This document shows positions 1 through 8,987 of a stretch of DNA of 64,000 nucleotides, in pieces. Below the pieces are notes generated by a model, which worked only from the letters and a program-made list of their open reading frames with translations, did not search any database and had not been told where the DNA came from. The first letter of the stretch is position 1, and each line of letters opens with the position of its first letter. A program made the position numbers and the translations under genes. This DNA is from Holacanthus passer (taxonomy: Eukaryota > Chordata > Actinopteri > Pomacanthidae). The DNA is taken from the NCBI GenBank assembly GCA_025331565.1, contig JAFREQ010000037.1:1984001-2048000 (forward strand). The letters are read 5' to 3'.

Positions 1-199
1 GACTTGATAAAATTGATCATATATTGAGCCTTAAAAAAAAATTCGTATTGCGTATTGCAATTTGTATGAAGCTATTGTTATTATTAATATGGCTGTTGTT
101 ATTATTACGCATTAATAATGACTGTGTGCTGTAAATCCATGCAGTCTGGAGCTGAGCTGAAATCTCCTATGCAGATGATTTATTTGGTTTTCCTGTCAG
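1..199 (+). other. 3' end of a tbx18 intron
   Basis: Intronic sequence running in from upstream and ending in a T-rich tract and CAG at 197-199. It is AT-rich with TTATTA-type runs. No exon is seen here, so the preceding exon lies outside the window. Confidence 0.85.
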
Positions 200-301
200 G
201 CGGATGTTCCCCGCTATGCGCGTCAAGATTATGGGCTTGGACCCACATCAGCAGTATTACATTGCCATGGACATAATCCCCGTGGACAACAAACGATACA
301 G
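200..301 (+). CDS. tbx18: tbx18 coding exon, first visible (T-box, RMFP...KRY)
   Basis: The acceptor tttcctgtcag and donor gtgaga flank 102 bases. The first base completes an arginine codon from the previous exon, and the exon ends with the first two bases (AG) of another arginine codon (phase 2 at both ends). It encodes the early T-box core with DPHQQYYIAMDIIPVDNKRY. Compared with human TBX18/TBX15 as I remember them, two conservative changes are visible: IMG for ITG and DIIP for DIVP. The boundary position is standard for T-box genes. Confidence 0.95.
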
Positions 302-321
302 GTGAGACGAGCGCGCGCACA

Positions 322-362
<41 letters not shown>

Positions 363-3162
363 GCATGCACGCCGAAACCATGTGATCCTCTTTTGAATTT
401 CAAAATGACATTTGAGAAAAGTAAAAAAAAAATGTGATGGGAATATCTAAGTGATATTTTGCAAATATAATATTAGTAGATTATGTAAGTGGAACCCCGG
501 CTGCAAATATAATATTAGCAGATCCTAACTTTACACGCATGCCCTATAGAAAGTGGAATATTACAGTCATTTTCGTTCGCATGTAGTCTCAATTTAGACT
601 CCATATACAAGGTTTTTCAGTTGTGCAACCCCGGCCCTGTGTCCACAAATGGCGCTTGGCACCGGCGTGTTGTCACGGCGGTTTTGCCGTCCCTTTTGGA
701 AAAGGCCTTTTGGATGTCTAACCTCTCCACCCTGTAGGGTCAAACCAACAAACGTCGTTATAACGCAGGACAAAACAGCGTGTTATTGCAACGGCGTGGA
801 CGCAGCCAAGGCTTTGCACGCCACTCACTGCAGGTCTATCATTTCCAACCTTCAAGACCCGTTTATATGTGAACACATTGTCAGTGATGAGTGACATCCT
901 GTGTTATGTTATATGTTCTATATATGTAATGTTAACATGTAGACATAGTTAAAGAGCTGCAGGCGACAGCAGGAGGAAAGACAGGCTGCGGGTTTTTAAC
1001 CAAACGTTTAACAGCAGGTGATGAACGCACCTTCAACCAGATGAGGAACTAATTAGCTGAGTTTCTAGCTGAAGGCCATTAGACCGATAGCCCACTAAAT
1101 GAAGTTACATGGTTTTAAGTCATGAAATATTTAATTGCATGGAGCTAAAACACTAAAAAAAAAAGCTTTAAAATCAAAGCGGGCGTTTGACTTGACAGGC
1201 GCTTTGTTGAACATCTTGCATGAAGAAGAATGTGTTTGATCCCATTCGTTAAAAACATTTTTAGCAGTAGCTAAAATTTGCAAATATATTCTGCAGTCAA
1301 TTTAAAGCAGGAGAATCAGATTACAATTCTGAGTTGAATGAGAAATACAACTTTGATGGAATTATTTTAGATTCACGTGACTGATATTCAATCCTCTCTC
1401 TCTCTCTCTCTCGATTTTTTAAAAAATATCTCCACGTCACTTACTTGTGATTATTGCACAAAGGCTTTTTATTCTAGTTGTTGTGCATGTGAATATGGGT
1501 GCAAAGCAGGACGGGGGAAAAAAAGCAAACTTGGGACACTGTGTTCATCACCCATGTGTCTGTGTGTGTGTGTATGTGTGTGTTTGTGAAGGTACGTGTA
1601 CCACAGCTCCAAATGGATGGTAGCGGGGAACGCGGACTCCCCTGTGCCGCCAAGAGTGTACATCCACCCGGACTCCCCGGCCTCAGGAGAGACGTGGATG
1701 CGTCAGGTGGTCAGCTTCGACAAACTCAAACTGACCAACAACGAACTGGACGACCAGGGACATGTAAGAGCCACAACAAAGACTATGCAAAAATACTTCT
1801 ATGATATTATTATAATATTTTTTTTTTATTGTGATAATTCTGCAGTAGGCTATCCTTTTTTAAGTTTTAAACATGATCAAAAAGTCAAATTTTACAATAC
1901 AATAAAAGTCTACACCTCAATTGTTCTGCTGCATTTTATAATAATTACAAATGGTAGGGCTGTAATAGAAAATAGAAAAACCCACACAATTCTGTTATTG
2001 TTGCAAGCTCCATAACTCCCTCTTTGAGTCTCTGATGTGCCATGTGTGGATGTTTGTGTGTGTTTCTTTGTGTGTGCAGGTGCATGCATCTATGCATGTT
2101 CATTATCCACCAATCATGTTTTATAGCAGTGAATAACAATGAAATTGCTGTTTTGTAATTTAAGCCTGAAAGAGTCATTTTGAATCTCCCTGCTCAGATC
2201 ATTCTGCACTCCATGCACAAGTACCAGCCGCGGGTCCACGTAATCCGTAAGGAGTGTGGAGAGGAGTTATCCCCAGTGAGAGCAGTCCCTGCTGGGGAAG
2301 GCACTCGCACCTTCTCCTTCCCCGAGACTGTGTTCACCACCGTCACAGCGTATCAGAATCAACAGGTAGCGCGGCCAACCACCACACAACCACATTTTCC
2401 TCTTCAAACCAACACCACTGGATGAGCCAAACATAGTGAAACAGCCAACATAACCAGCAAAGCAACATGTTTCCAGCATGCAAGAGCTACACTGACTCCA
2501 GATACTGAGAGCAGATACTATTTTTGTTTTGTAGCTTTACACTTTCTGCAGTTACTATAGAGTGATAAAGATTTAAAATATATTTCTGCAGGTCACATAC
2601 GATGACATTCAGTTATGAGTGTATGTGTAGTTTGAGACAGAACAGGACTATAAGATGTAGTCAATTTGAATTAATGTATCATAAGAAATTTATGTTTTGC
2701 ATTTTAAAGGGACATTTTTCTTTGAGTGTGAGTGCATGTGTCTGCCTGTACGTGTGTGTGTTTTGCAAAGCAGAGAGAGGGAGTGAGAGAAAGGTCCTTC
2801 AAAAAGCTTACTGGACTGATTTTTTAGAAACAACAATGCCACTCACTTAAGCTGATTTCTTCATTTACTTGTACATTTCTACATTGCTTGAGTGTCTCAT
2901 ATTTTCTGGATTTTGCCCACCAAATTTCAAAGTCAGTGTCTTCAATGAGGAAAAGCCACTGGTTTTTCTGGATTTTTGCACTGGGCCTGTCAATGTAAGC
3001 TTTGAAGTAGGATGTTAGCTGGTTGGCTGGCTGGAGTTACAACATGGTGGTGATGCCTATAAAAGTCCCTTTGGATGCGGGTCACAGAGCTGGGCCTTAA
3101 ACACCACCCACAGCCTGGGCAGCCCCACAGACATTAACGAACATGCGTGTGCACATGCACAT

Positions 3163-3201
<39 letters not shown>

Positions 3202-6200
3202 CACATATATGTGGAAGGAAAAACACACAAGTACATACATGCGTTCCCACATATATTCGACATATACAAGCAGCACAATTAGCTGCTAACAATGGAAATG
3301 AATGCATCCATTTATAGATCTGATTGAAAGATTACAGAGAAAGAAATTTATTTTGGCAGGAAAAAAATCTTCCATCATACAGTATATATTATCATGGACT
3401 TTGTAATAACGAATTTTTGGGGAAATAATTAAAGTCTTATTTTGCTTTGCAGATTACAAGGCTGAAAATCGACAGGAACCCATTTGCCAAAGGTTTCAGA
3501 GACTCTGGCAGAAACCGGTGAGTTCATTTCAACCGCAGAGATTTTCACATTATCTAGTGCATTAGGGGTAATGTGGGATGCATGACTGCATTATATTCTG
3601 GCTTGGTTGTGGTTTTTGTCACGGCTATTTCAGTCCAATTTTATGGGGAGCAAAGCTATGTATTTATTTATTTTTTTTCTAATGGAAAATGTGCAACAGG
3701 CTCCCATTAAATCTGTCCTAAATGGCAAAAAAGAAATTGACTAAACTGAACAGATGTGGCACATATTATTGTGAATTCCCCATATTAATCAGCGATGTAT
3801 TTTCATTGAAACGTGCTAACTTTAAAGGCACGTTAATGCCCACAACTGCATAGTTACAGGCGCATGCTTTGAGAGGGAAAAGTCTAACCTCGGATGCAAA
3901 CCTAAATGGAGCGTCAGATTCCAGCCATCCTCGGGAACATAAACATCAACAGCAAAATAATAAAAGAGTCTCCTGAAGAAAATCTGTATAAACACATTTC
4001 TAAACATATATAAACACAGCATTAAAACAACACAGCAGTAAAACTCCAACAGTCTCCAAACAGCCACTCCCCTGAGGCCTCACAGAAATCATTAGAGAGG
4101 AGGGGAGAGGAAGGGGGAGAGGAAGGGGAGAGCAGGAGAAAGAGGAGGAGAGGGAACGTGTGAGACAGAAAATTTGAGAGGGAGGAAGGTAGAGAACGGC
4201 AAACTGGATAACCCTGACAGCTGACCCTATAAAAGTTAAACTCAGGAAGGCTGAAAAAAAACCTCCCTTTAAATATTACAGGAAGAGTTAAGCAGTTTGC
4301 TAAATAAACTTCTGCTCTGATAGGCTGCTTTGGAGCACACAGAACCGCTCCGGGCAGCTTGTCTAAATTATCACCGTGGCTACAACCCCGCGGGGGGGAG
4401 GACTTTTATCCTCACGCTAACGAGGGGTAACAGAGCACTCGCATTACCCCGCCACAGCAACCCTCTGCCCCACCTAGAGGAGGAGGGAGACGCAGATTTG
4501 GGGGGGAAGGGGAGTCCCACCTCATAAATCCTTGCTGCGGCTTCCTGCTCCTTCGTCCTGATTCGCCCGTAAAAGCCGTGTGAAAGCAATTACCTCCGAG
4601 CACCCGGCTGGCAGCAGCCAATCGCAACGTGGCGTTTATGCCCCTCATTACCTGCCGTCTCTATGGAGACAGCAAGAGAGGCCCCATGGGTGACTAAGAT
4701 GGCCGCCAGGTGGTTGGCGTAATGTGCAACCCAGCGAGGCAAGCTGGGAGAGAGCGGCTGCAGCTGTATCAGTGATTAAAGAAAGTGCAAGAGACAGATG
4801 CTCTGAGTGCTTTTGTGATGATTTCTCAGTAACGCTGACGTATGCGTGTTAACGTGTGCGTTTATGTGTGTTTTGCAGGATGGGTCTGGAGGCTTTGGTT
4901 GAGTCTTACGCATTCTGGCGTCCATCTTTGCGAACACTCACATTTGAGGACATCCCTGGCATGGCCAAGCAAGGTAGAGTTGACTAAGAGGAGTTTTCTG
5001 GATACTGAGAATGAGTCAAGTCATCCAGTCTACAACCCCAATTACTAAAAAGTTGGGACACCAAGTGAAATGTAAATAAAGCAGAATGTGATAATTTGTT
5101 AATCCTTTTTGACATATACTCAACTAAAAACAGCACATAGACAATATATTTAACGTTTGACTTCATCAACATCATTGACTCTTGTAAATATCTGCTTATT
5201 CTGAATTTGATGGCAGCAACACGTTTCAAGTTGGGACAGGAGCAACAAAAGACTGTGAAAGTTGTGGACTGATCCAAAAACACCTGTTTGGATCATTCCA
5301 CAGGTAAACAGGTTCATTGGTAACAGGTGATAGTATCATGATTGGGTACGAAAGGTTCATCCTGGAAAGGCTCAGTCGTTCATGAGCAGGGATGGAGAGA
5401 GGTTCAACACTTTGTCAAACACATGACTGTATAAAGGAGATTACTACATGGGCTCAGGAACACTTCGTAAAATCGTTGTCTGTAAACACAGTTCATTTAC
5501 AAATGATTGCATTCTGTTTTATTTACATTTTACAGTGTCCCAATGTTTTTGGAATCAGGGTTGTAAATGACAAAGTCAGTCATTTGTCATTGCTGATTTG
5601 GCACCCCTATTTACAGGATGACAATGTTTGTTTGTTCCTTTCAAAGTATGACCGTTACAAAAATGTTTTACTATATTACATTTTTCTTATCTGCACCCAC
5701 TATGGTAAAGTTATGATTAGATTTAGGCACGAAAAGTACTTGGTAGGGGTCATGGGTACAAGAAACCAACGATGACTTTGTACATTCAACCATCCACACC
5801 AACTTTCCAAAAACGATTTTGCTAAAACAATGCTTCCTTTTTGGTTTCTCAGAGAAACAGTCATTATTTGCACAGACACAAGAGAAACATAATCATGTAT
5901 CATGCATCTTCTGATACCAATTACAAAACCTCAACTCAGGGTAACTGTCTATACTGAGTACTGATCCAAAATCTGCTAATCTGTATACTTCACTGTCTTT
6001 AACTCAATGGAATCATTTTATGTAAGGTGAGGTCAAACCAGGGATTCCTGTGGCCCTCAAAGCTCAGTTGGCTGCCGTCTGTGACTGAATGAATGTAACT
6101 GATAGTGGAAACATTGAATTTTATTATGGCAAAGAAACTGTATTTAAAGTGGATCAGTCATGCCAGGACCAATATTCGATTCGCTCTATCAGTGAATCCC

Positions 6201-6824
6201 CAGTTGTTTTGAACTAATAACCAAAGCTATGATTTAAGTGCATTTAGGTTTATTTTTTCTGCTTTTCTGCCTGTTTCTGCAGGGGTCCCAGGAGCTCATG
6301 GAGGGGTCGGAGCATCAGCTCACCTGCTCTCCACGTCCCCGTGCTCCTCGCCTTTCCAGGTTTGCCCTCTCAGCCCGCCTGATTACACCTGCAGCCGACC
6401 AACACACCCTCTCCATCGTTACAGTAACCCCCCGGAGCCGTTCCCCCCTCCCAGAGGTCCATCAGTGTACGAAAGCGAAGGATTCTGTTCCCTGCCCCTC
6501 CCTGGTTCTCAACTTGGCTATCTATCCAACCCCACCCCGCAGGGTTACGCTGGGCTGCGCCTCCACACACCGCCCTACAGCCTGTATGGTTACACATTCC
6601 CTCCCTCACCACGCCTCGCTGCCAGCCCTGATAAAATGGCCGCCGCTGCCACTGCCAATCATCAGAGCTCCTTCCTTGGCTCGTCTCCCAGTGGGACTCT
6701 AACGGACAGTCTGGGTGTGCTCAGTGGAGGACAGCAGGGCTTCTTGTTTGACTCTCGAACTTTAGGACTGGCAGGTAGCCAGCCGGGAGGTGGAGCCTCA
6801 CAGGTCACTGCCCACATGGGCTGA
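200..6824 (+). CDS. tbx18: tbx18, T-box transcription factor 18 (5'-partial, six coding exons visible)
   Basis: Joined exons 200-301, 1592-1763, 2198-2365, 3453-3517, 4879-4973 and 6283-6824 give one open frame of 380 complete residues with all introns GT-AG and all phases compatible. The protein is a nuclear sequence-specific DNA-binding repressor. Family knowledge: Tbx18 binds AGGTGTGA elements and recruits Groucho through an N-terminal motif that lies outside this window. The visible part has the T-box from RMFPAMRVKI to FAKGFRDSGRN (about residues 1-170) and a Pro/Ser/Gly-rich tail. It is assigned to tbx18 rather than paralogue tbx15 because the block after the T-box reads GLEALVESYAFWRPSLRTL (tbx15 has GLEAIMETYAFWRPPVRTL, from memory) and because the tail keeps SSFLGSSPSGT, FDSRTLG and a terminal SQVTAHMG. 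Human TBX18 is about 607 residues, so roughly the first 40% is missing, including the T-box start, an expected nuclear signal and the Groucho motif. I infer two missing exons. Confidence 0.96.
311..359. repeat. (CA)n microsatellite with CG start
   Basis: An alternating purine-pyrimidine run (GCGCGC, then CA repeats) begins 10 bp inside the intron. It is likely polymorphic and potentially Z-forming. Confidence 0.95.
461..522. repeat. 42-bp period tandem duplication
   Basis: The 20-mer at 461-480 recurs at 503-522 with one visible difference. The intervening sequence makes a 42-bp period. This is a local intronic duplication with no known function. Confidence 0.8.
1592..1763 (+). CDS. tbx18: tbx18 coding exon, second visible (T-box, YVYHSSKW...DDQGH)
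   Basis: 172 bases: one base completing arginine, then 57 codons, with donor gtaaga. It encodes YVYHSSKWMVAGNADSPVPP, the WMRQVVSFDKLKLTNN stretch and ELDDQGH, a core DNA-contact and dimer region of the T-box that is near identical across vertebrate TBX15/18. The acceptor is AAG preceded by a TG-repeat instead of a pyrimidine tract. The frame and protein match fix this start. Confidence 0.96.
1764..2197 (+). other. tbx18 intron (434 bp)
   Basis: This is the shortest intron in the window, AT-rich after the donor, with short GT-rich runs near 2050-2080. The acceptor is tgctcag. No other feature is seen. Confidence 0.85.
2198..2365 (+). CDS. tbx18: tbx18 coding exon, third visible (T-box, IILHSMHKYQ...YQNQQ)
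   Basis: 168 bases, 56 whole codons (phase 0 at both ends), with donor gtagcg. It encodes IILHSMHKYQPRVHVIRKEC, a variable loop GEELSPVRAVPAGEGTRT, and FSFPETVFTTVTAYQNQQ. The KECGEELSP loop and GEGTRTFSF resemble TBX18 (KDCGDDLSP...) more than TBX15 (KDFSSDLSP...). This supports the paralogue call from inside the T-box. Confidence 0.96.
2366..3452 (+). other. tbx18 intron (1087 bp)
   Basis: It contains a (CA)n array at 3166-3195 and otherwise AT-rich sequence. The acceptor is tttgctttgcag. Open stretches here (for example 2602-2850) have no coding signature. Confidence 0.85.
3166..3195. repeat. (CA)n microsatellite
   Basis: A perfect CA run of about 15 units inside an intron. Confidence 0.95.
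3453..3517 (+). CDS. tbx18: tbx18 coding exon, fourth visible (end of T-box)
   Basis: 65 bases: 21 codons plus two bases (CG) of an arginine. It encodes ITRLKIDRNPFAKGFRDSGR, the C-terminal T-box helix that inserts into the minor groove in T-box structures (family knowledge). The NPFAKGFRD signature is intact. The donor is gtgagt. Confidence 0.97.
4086..4195 (+). repeat. GA-rich polypurine tract
   Basis: Over 100 bases of almost pure G/A on the + strand. It is a low-complexity, potentially triplex-forming sequence. Confidence 0.75.
4600..4720 (+). promoter_or_regulatory. Promoter-like motif cluster inside an intron (CCAAT, X-box, YY1-like, CTCF-like)
   Basis: Within 120 bp there is CCAAT at 4618-4622 and an RFX X-box at 4657-4670. 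The X-box is GTCTCT-AT-GGAGAC, which fits RYYNYY-N2-RRNRAC exactly and is palindromic. AAGATGGCCGCC, close to the YY1 consensus AAGATGGCGGC, lies at 4696-4707. CCGCCAGGTGGTTG at 4703-4716 matches 11 of 14 positions of the CTCF core CCASYAGRKGGCRS. The surroundings are GC-rich compared with the rest of the intron. YY1 sites in this orientation usually sit just downstream of TATA-less start sites, so any transcript would run on the + strand into the next exon. An enhancer or a chance cluster are the alternatives. Confidence 0.4.
4879..4973 (+). CDS. tbx18: tbx18 coding exon, fifth visible (post-T-box block)
   Basis: 95 bases: one base completing arginine, 31 codons, then the first base of glycine. 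It encodes MGLEALVESYAFWRPSLRTL followed by TFEDIPGMAKQ. This segment separates TBX18 from TBX15 and TBX22. The donor is gtagag. Confidence 0.96.
4974..6282 (+). other. tbx18 last intron (1309 bp) hosting a Tc1-like remnant
   Basis: The intron contains the transposon remnant at 5031-5565, starting 57 bp after the donor. The rest is AT-rich with no other structure seen. The acceptor is tttctgcag after a strong T/C tract. Confidence 0.85.
5031..5565 (+). mobile_element. Tc1/mariner-like element, internally deleted
   Basis: TA dinucleotides bound the element. The left end TACAACCCCAATTACTAAAA and right end read inward as inverted repeats (the right end is ...TTTGGAATCAGGGTTGTA). Inside are subterminal sequences typical of a teleost Tc1-like family (TTGATGGCAGCAACACG, TTGGGACAGGAGCAACAAAAG) and two scraps of transposase frame, the start (from 5392) and EITTWAQEHFVKSLSVNTVH (about 5440-5500). 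About two thirds of a full-length (about 1.6 kb) copy is missing, including the whole catalytic region, so it is dead. The family is recognised from memory; the Repbase name is not known to me. Confidence 0.85.
6283..6824 (+). CDS. tbx18: tbx18 last coding exon (C-terminal domain, stop at 6822-6824)
   Basis: Two bases complete glycine, then 179 codons and TGA. The tail is rich in Pro, Ser, Gly and Tyr. Motifs shared with mammalian TBX18 from memory are SPCSSPF, PPDYT.CSR, HRYS, YSLYGYTF..SPRLAASP, SSFLGSSPSGT, GGQQGF, FDSRTLG and terminal SQVTAHMG. A short alanine run (KMAAAATA) sits between two conserved blocks. The tail after the T-box (about 210 residues) is shorter than in human, mainly in its first half. 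In the family this region carries regulatory activity; no enzymatic motif is expected. Confidence 0.96.
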
Positions 6825-7756
6825 ATATGACTCTGGACATCTAGAGCTGTCACGAAAACAAAATGATACCCTGGAATGGGTGTAAGTTGCTTTTGGTTCA
6901 GAATGTTCTACGAATTAATCATCCATGTGCTGAACAAGCATCGGGCTGAATTGTGGACAAACAGAGAGGAGTGACAGATCGAGCCATTGCCTCTGTGAGC
7001 ATAAAGATCTCGTCAAAGCTTCTTTAACTGAAGGGAATATTTTTACCAAGTTGTTATCCTTTAAATATGTTCTCTAGGACATGCATGTGCAGCTGGGAAG
7101 AAACTTCCTGCGGCTTTGGATAAGGAGTCCAAACGATGTAACTCGTAAGCGACTGAACTGGAATTGAATATGGATTGGGCAGAAACTGGGCTGGCCCAGT
7201 CAAAGCAAGCACTTCCACCCCTGGCAGGAGGCCCTGAAGCAGTAACTATTATACTCACACAGCAATTTACATTGCTACCTTGGTCTTGCCTAATTTGGAT
7301 GGAGTTACTGAACACTACTTTTAAACTTGTTTTTTTGGGATATATTGACTAAATTCCTTTTGCCAATTAAATTCTCTGCCATTATATGCCTGGTTCGATC
7401 AAGTCAGTGGAGTAACAAACATGTAGCTAAGATCCGTCTAGTAATATGCACTACAGGCAGGGCCTTTTCACCACTCAAGACTTTTTTAAAAATTCTTCAC
7501 ACACAACACCAGGAGCCTGTCACATATTCACATAATGACATCATGGCCACAATGAGAGCCATGGGAGATATCCCAGTGACAGGACTGACGAGGTTAAAGC
7601 TGTTGGAGAATGATGGATGACGGACTGATCTACATACTCTATGTCTGGTTTGACAGACGTTTACTTGATGCAGCTGTTTGGATGTCAGGCTGAAGTACAT
7701 CTTTCCTTGTGTGACACAGACATAACTGCACATGATGACTCTGTATATAGCGAGGG

Positions 7757-7812
7757 TGGGAGGCGGGCGGGAGGAGAGATGTGTATATAAAGGGCTGTGT
7801 GACCCCTTCGCA
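7757..7812 (+). promoter_or_regulatory. Core-promoter-like TATA and GC-box arrangement in the 3' UTR
   Basis: A G-rich GC-box-like run (about 7757-7773) is followed by TATATAAAG at 7784-7792. An initiator-like CA sits about 28 bp downstream (A at 7812). Spacing fits a TATA promoter, but such short motifs occur by chance and no downstream ORF is evident. Confidence 0.2.
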
Positions 7813-7972
7813 CTTAAAAACCCCAATGCACCTGCTTCTACTCTTTAGACTGGGTCAGGTACGCAACAGCCAACCCTGAACTTGACCGAAAAGCTTTTCT
7901 TTGCAAACACGCGCTATATCAGCACGCCCTTTGGCCGAGGACATTAACATGTTCTGTGACCTTTTTGAGCCA

Positions 7973-7978
7973 AATAAA
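7973..7978 (+). terminator. Polyadenylation signal AATAAA for tbx18
   Basis: This is the first canonical AATAAA after the stop. It lies at a plausible distance and is followed by T-rich sequence (tcatgtcacaatgttaatat) and, further on, a GT run. Cleavage would be expected near 7990-8000. Confidence 0.6.
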
Positions 7979-7995
7979 ATATATCTATTCATGTC

Positions 7996-8302
7996 ACAAT
8001 GTTAATATGTAATCAATATCTTACTAATTTAACTGATTTCGTATTGTTTATTAAGGCAGTTGTGAACATACGTGTGTGTCAGCGTTTTATTTCCACATTG
8101 TTTTTTAACTAAAGCAATTACAATGCTTACAATATAGTATTTCCTGAGGACTGTCTGCTTATGTATTCTCACTCATGTGTACGCTAGTGGTATTGTGTAT
8201 GTGTGTGTGATAAAGCAGTAAAAGAGTTTGGTTGTTCTACAGGCTTTGGATACCAGAGAAATGAAAAATACCACAGGAGACAGGGAGAAAGAACAACTCT
8301 CA

Positions 8303-8340
<38 letters not shown>

Positions 8341-8987
8341 TAACAGTCATTATTGTGTAATGGTCATGCAAACTAATACCTACAACACGAGGCAGGGTGT
8401 GAGGTGAATGTGAGTGTGAGGGTGCGGATATGTGTGTGTGCACATTTGTGTGTGTGGTAACAGGTGGTTGAGTTGTCAGCGAGTGTGTGACCTCACAGTC
8501 TCAAAGTTCATGTGGATCCTTGAGAATTGACCCCCCTCCTCCTCCTCCAAAGTCATACTACTCTGTCGAAAGCATAAGCCAAGATTTTTCAGAAAGCTGT
8601 TTGCTGTCACTGAAGCTTTGTAATTGTAACCCATTTTAACACCTGAACAAGCACTCAGACGAAAGACTCCAAGAAACCAAGACAAAATACAGAGACTTAT
8701 TTCCTCTGTACCTAGTTCCCAAAATAAATTTTAAAAAGAAAACAAGACAAGTGCTAGACACTTCATCCCTTAAAACAGCCAGGACTAAGGAGCCTTTGTT
8801 GGTAAGGATACAAAAAAGAATAAAACAGAAGACAATATAAGCTTTAGCAGTCCCACAGAACTATACAGTGTTTTATCTTTATATAACATCTTTGCACAGA
8901 CTGAATGATATGAAACCTTCCTGGTGTGGCCCTATGTACTTGGGGGTTTTGAGATACAAATTATTTTTTAAGTGAGGAATCTGAAAT
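7996..8987. other. Intergenic, no gene seen
   Basis: AT-rich sequence with a CA microsatellite at 8303-8338 and short GT-rich runs. Nothing else is supported. Confidence 0.7.
8303..8338. repeat. (CA)n microsatellite
   Basis: A perfect CA run of about 17 units. Confidence 0.95.

Larger units (their letters stand above)
302..1591 (+). other. tbx18 intron (1290 bp)
   Basis: The intron starts with gtgaga and runs almost at once into a CG/CA array (311-359). It holds a 20-bp near-perfect direct repeat (461-480 and 503-522) and a CT run (1393-1412). It ends in an unusual TG-rich tract before AAG. An 81-codon open stretch at 649-894 has no splice signals or recognisable homology and is regarded as chance. 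Confidence 0.85.
3518..4878 (+). other. tbx18 intron (1361 bp) with purine tract and GC-rich block
   Basis: It holds a GA-rich tract (about 4086-4195), then an unusually GC-rich, complex block (about 4240-4770) with CCAAT, X-box, YY1-like and CTCF-like motifs described separately. The acceptor is ttttgcag, preceded by a GT-rich stretch. Confidence 0.85.
6825..7995 (+). other. tbx18: tbx18 3' untranslated region (end inferred)
   Basis: The sequence after the stop is AT-rich and non-repetitive for about 1.15 kb, up to a canonical AATAAA at 7973-7978. An ATTAAA at 7366-7371 could give a shorter form. The end is inferred from the signal and no transcript was available. A TATA/GC-box-like cluster lies within it (7757-7812). 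Confidence 0.6.

Noticed and set aside
649..894. 81-codon open frame in the first tbx18 intron
   Set aside because: No splice signals, no family signature, and it lies between two proven T-box exons whose phases join without it.
1499..2015. Longer open frames running through the second visible exon and into the intron
   Set aside because: They read through the splice sites; only 1592-1763 in one frame matches the T-box.
5392..5775. 127-codon open frame as a gene
   Set aside because: It starts as a scrap of Tc1-like transposase with most of the protein deleted, then runs into non-coding sequence.
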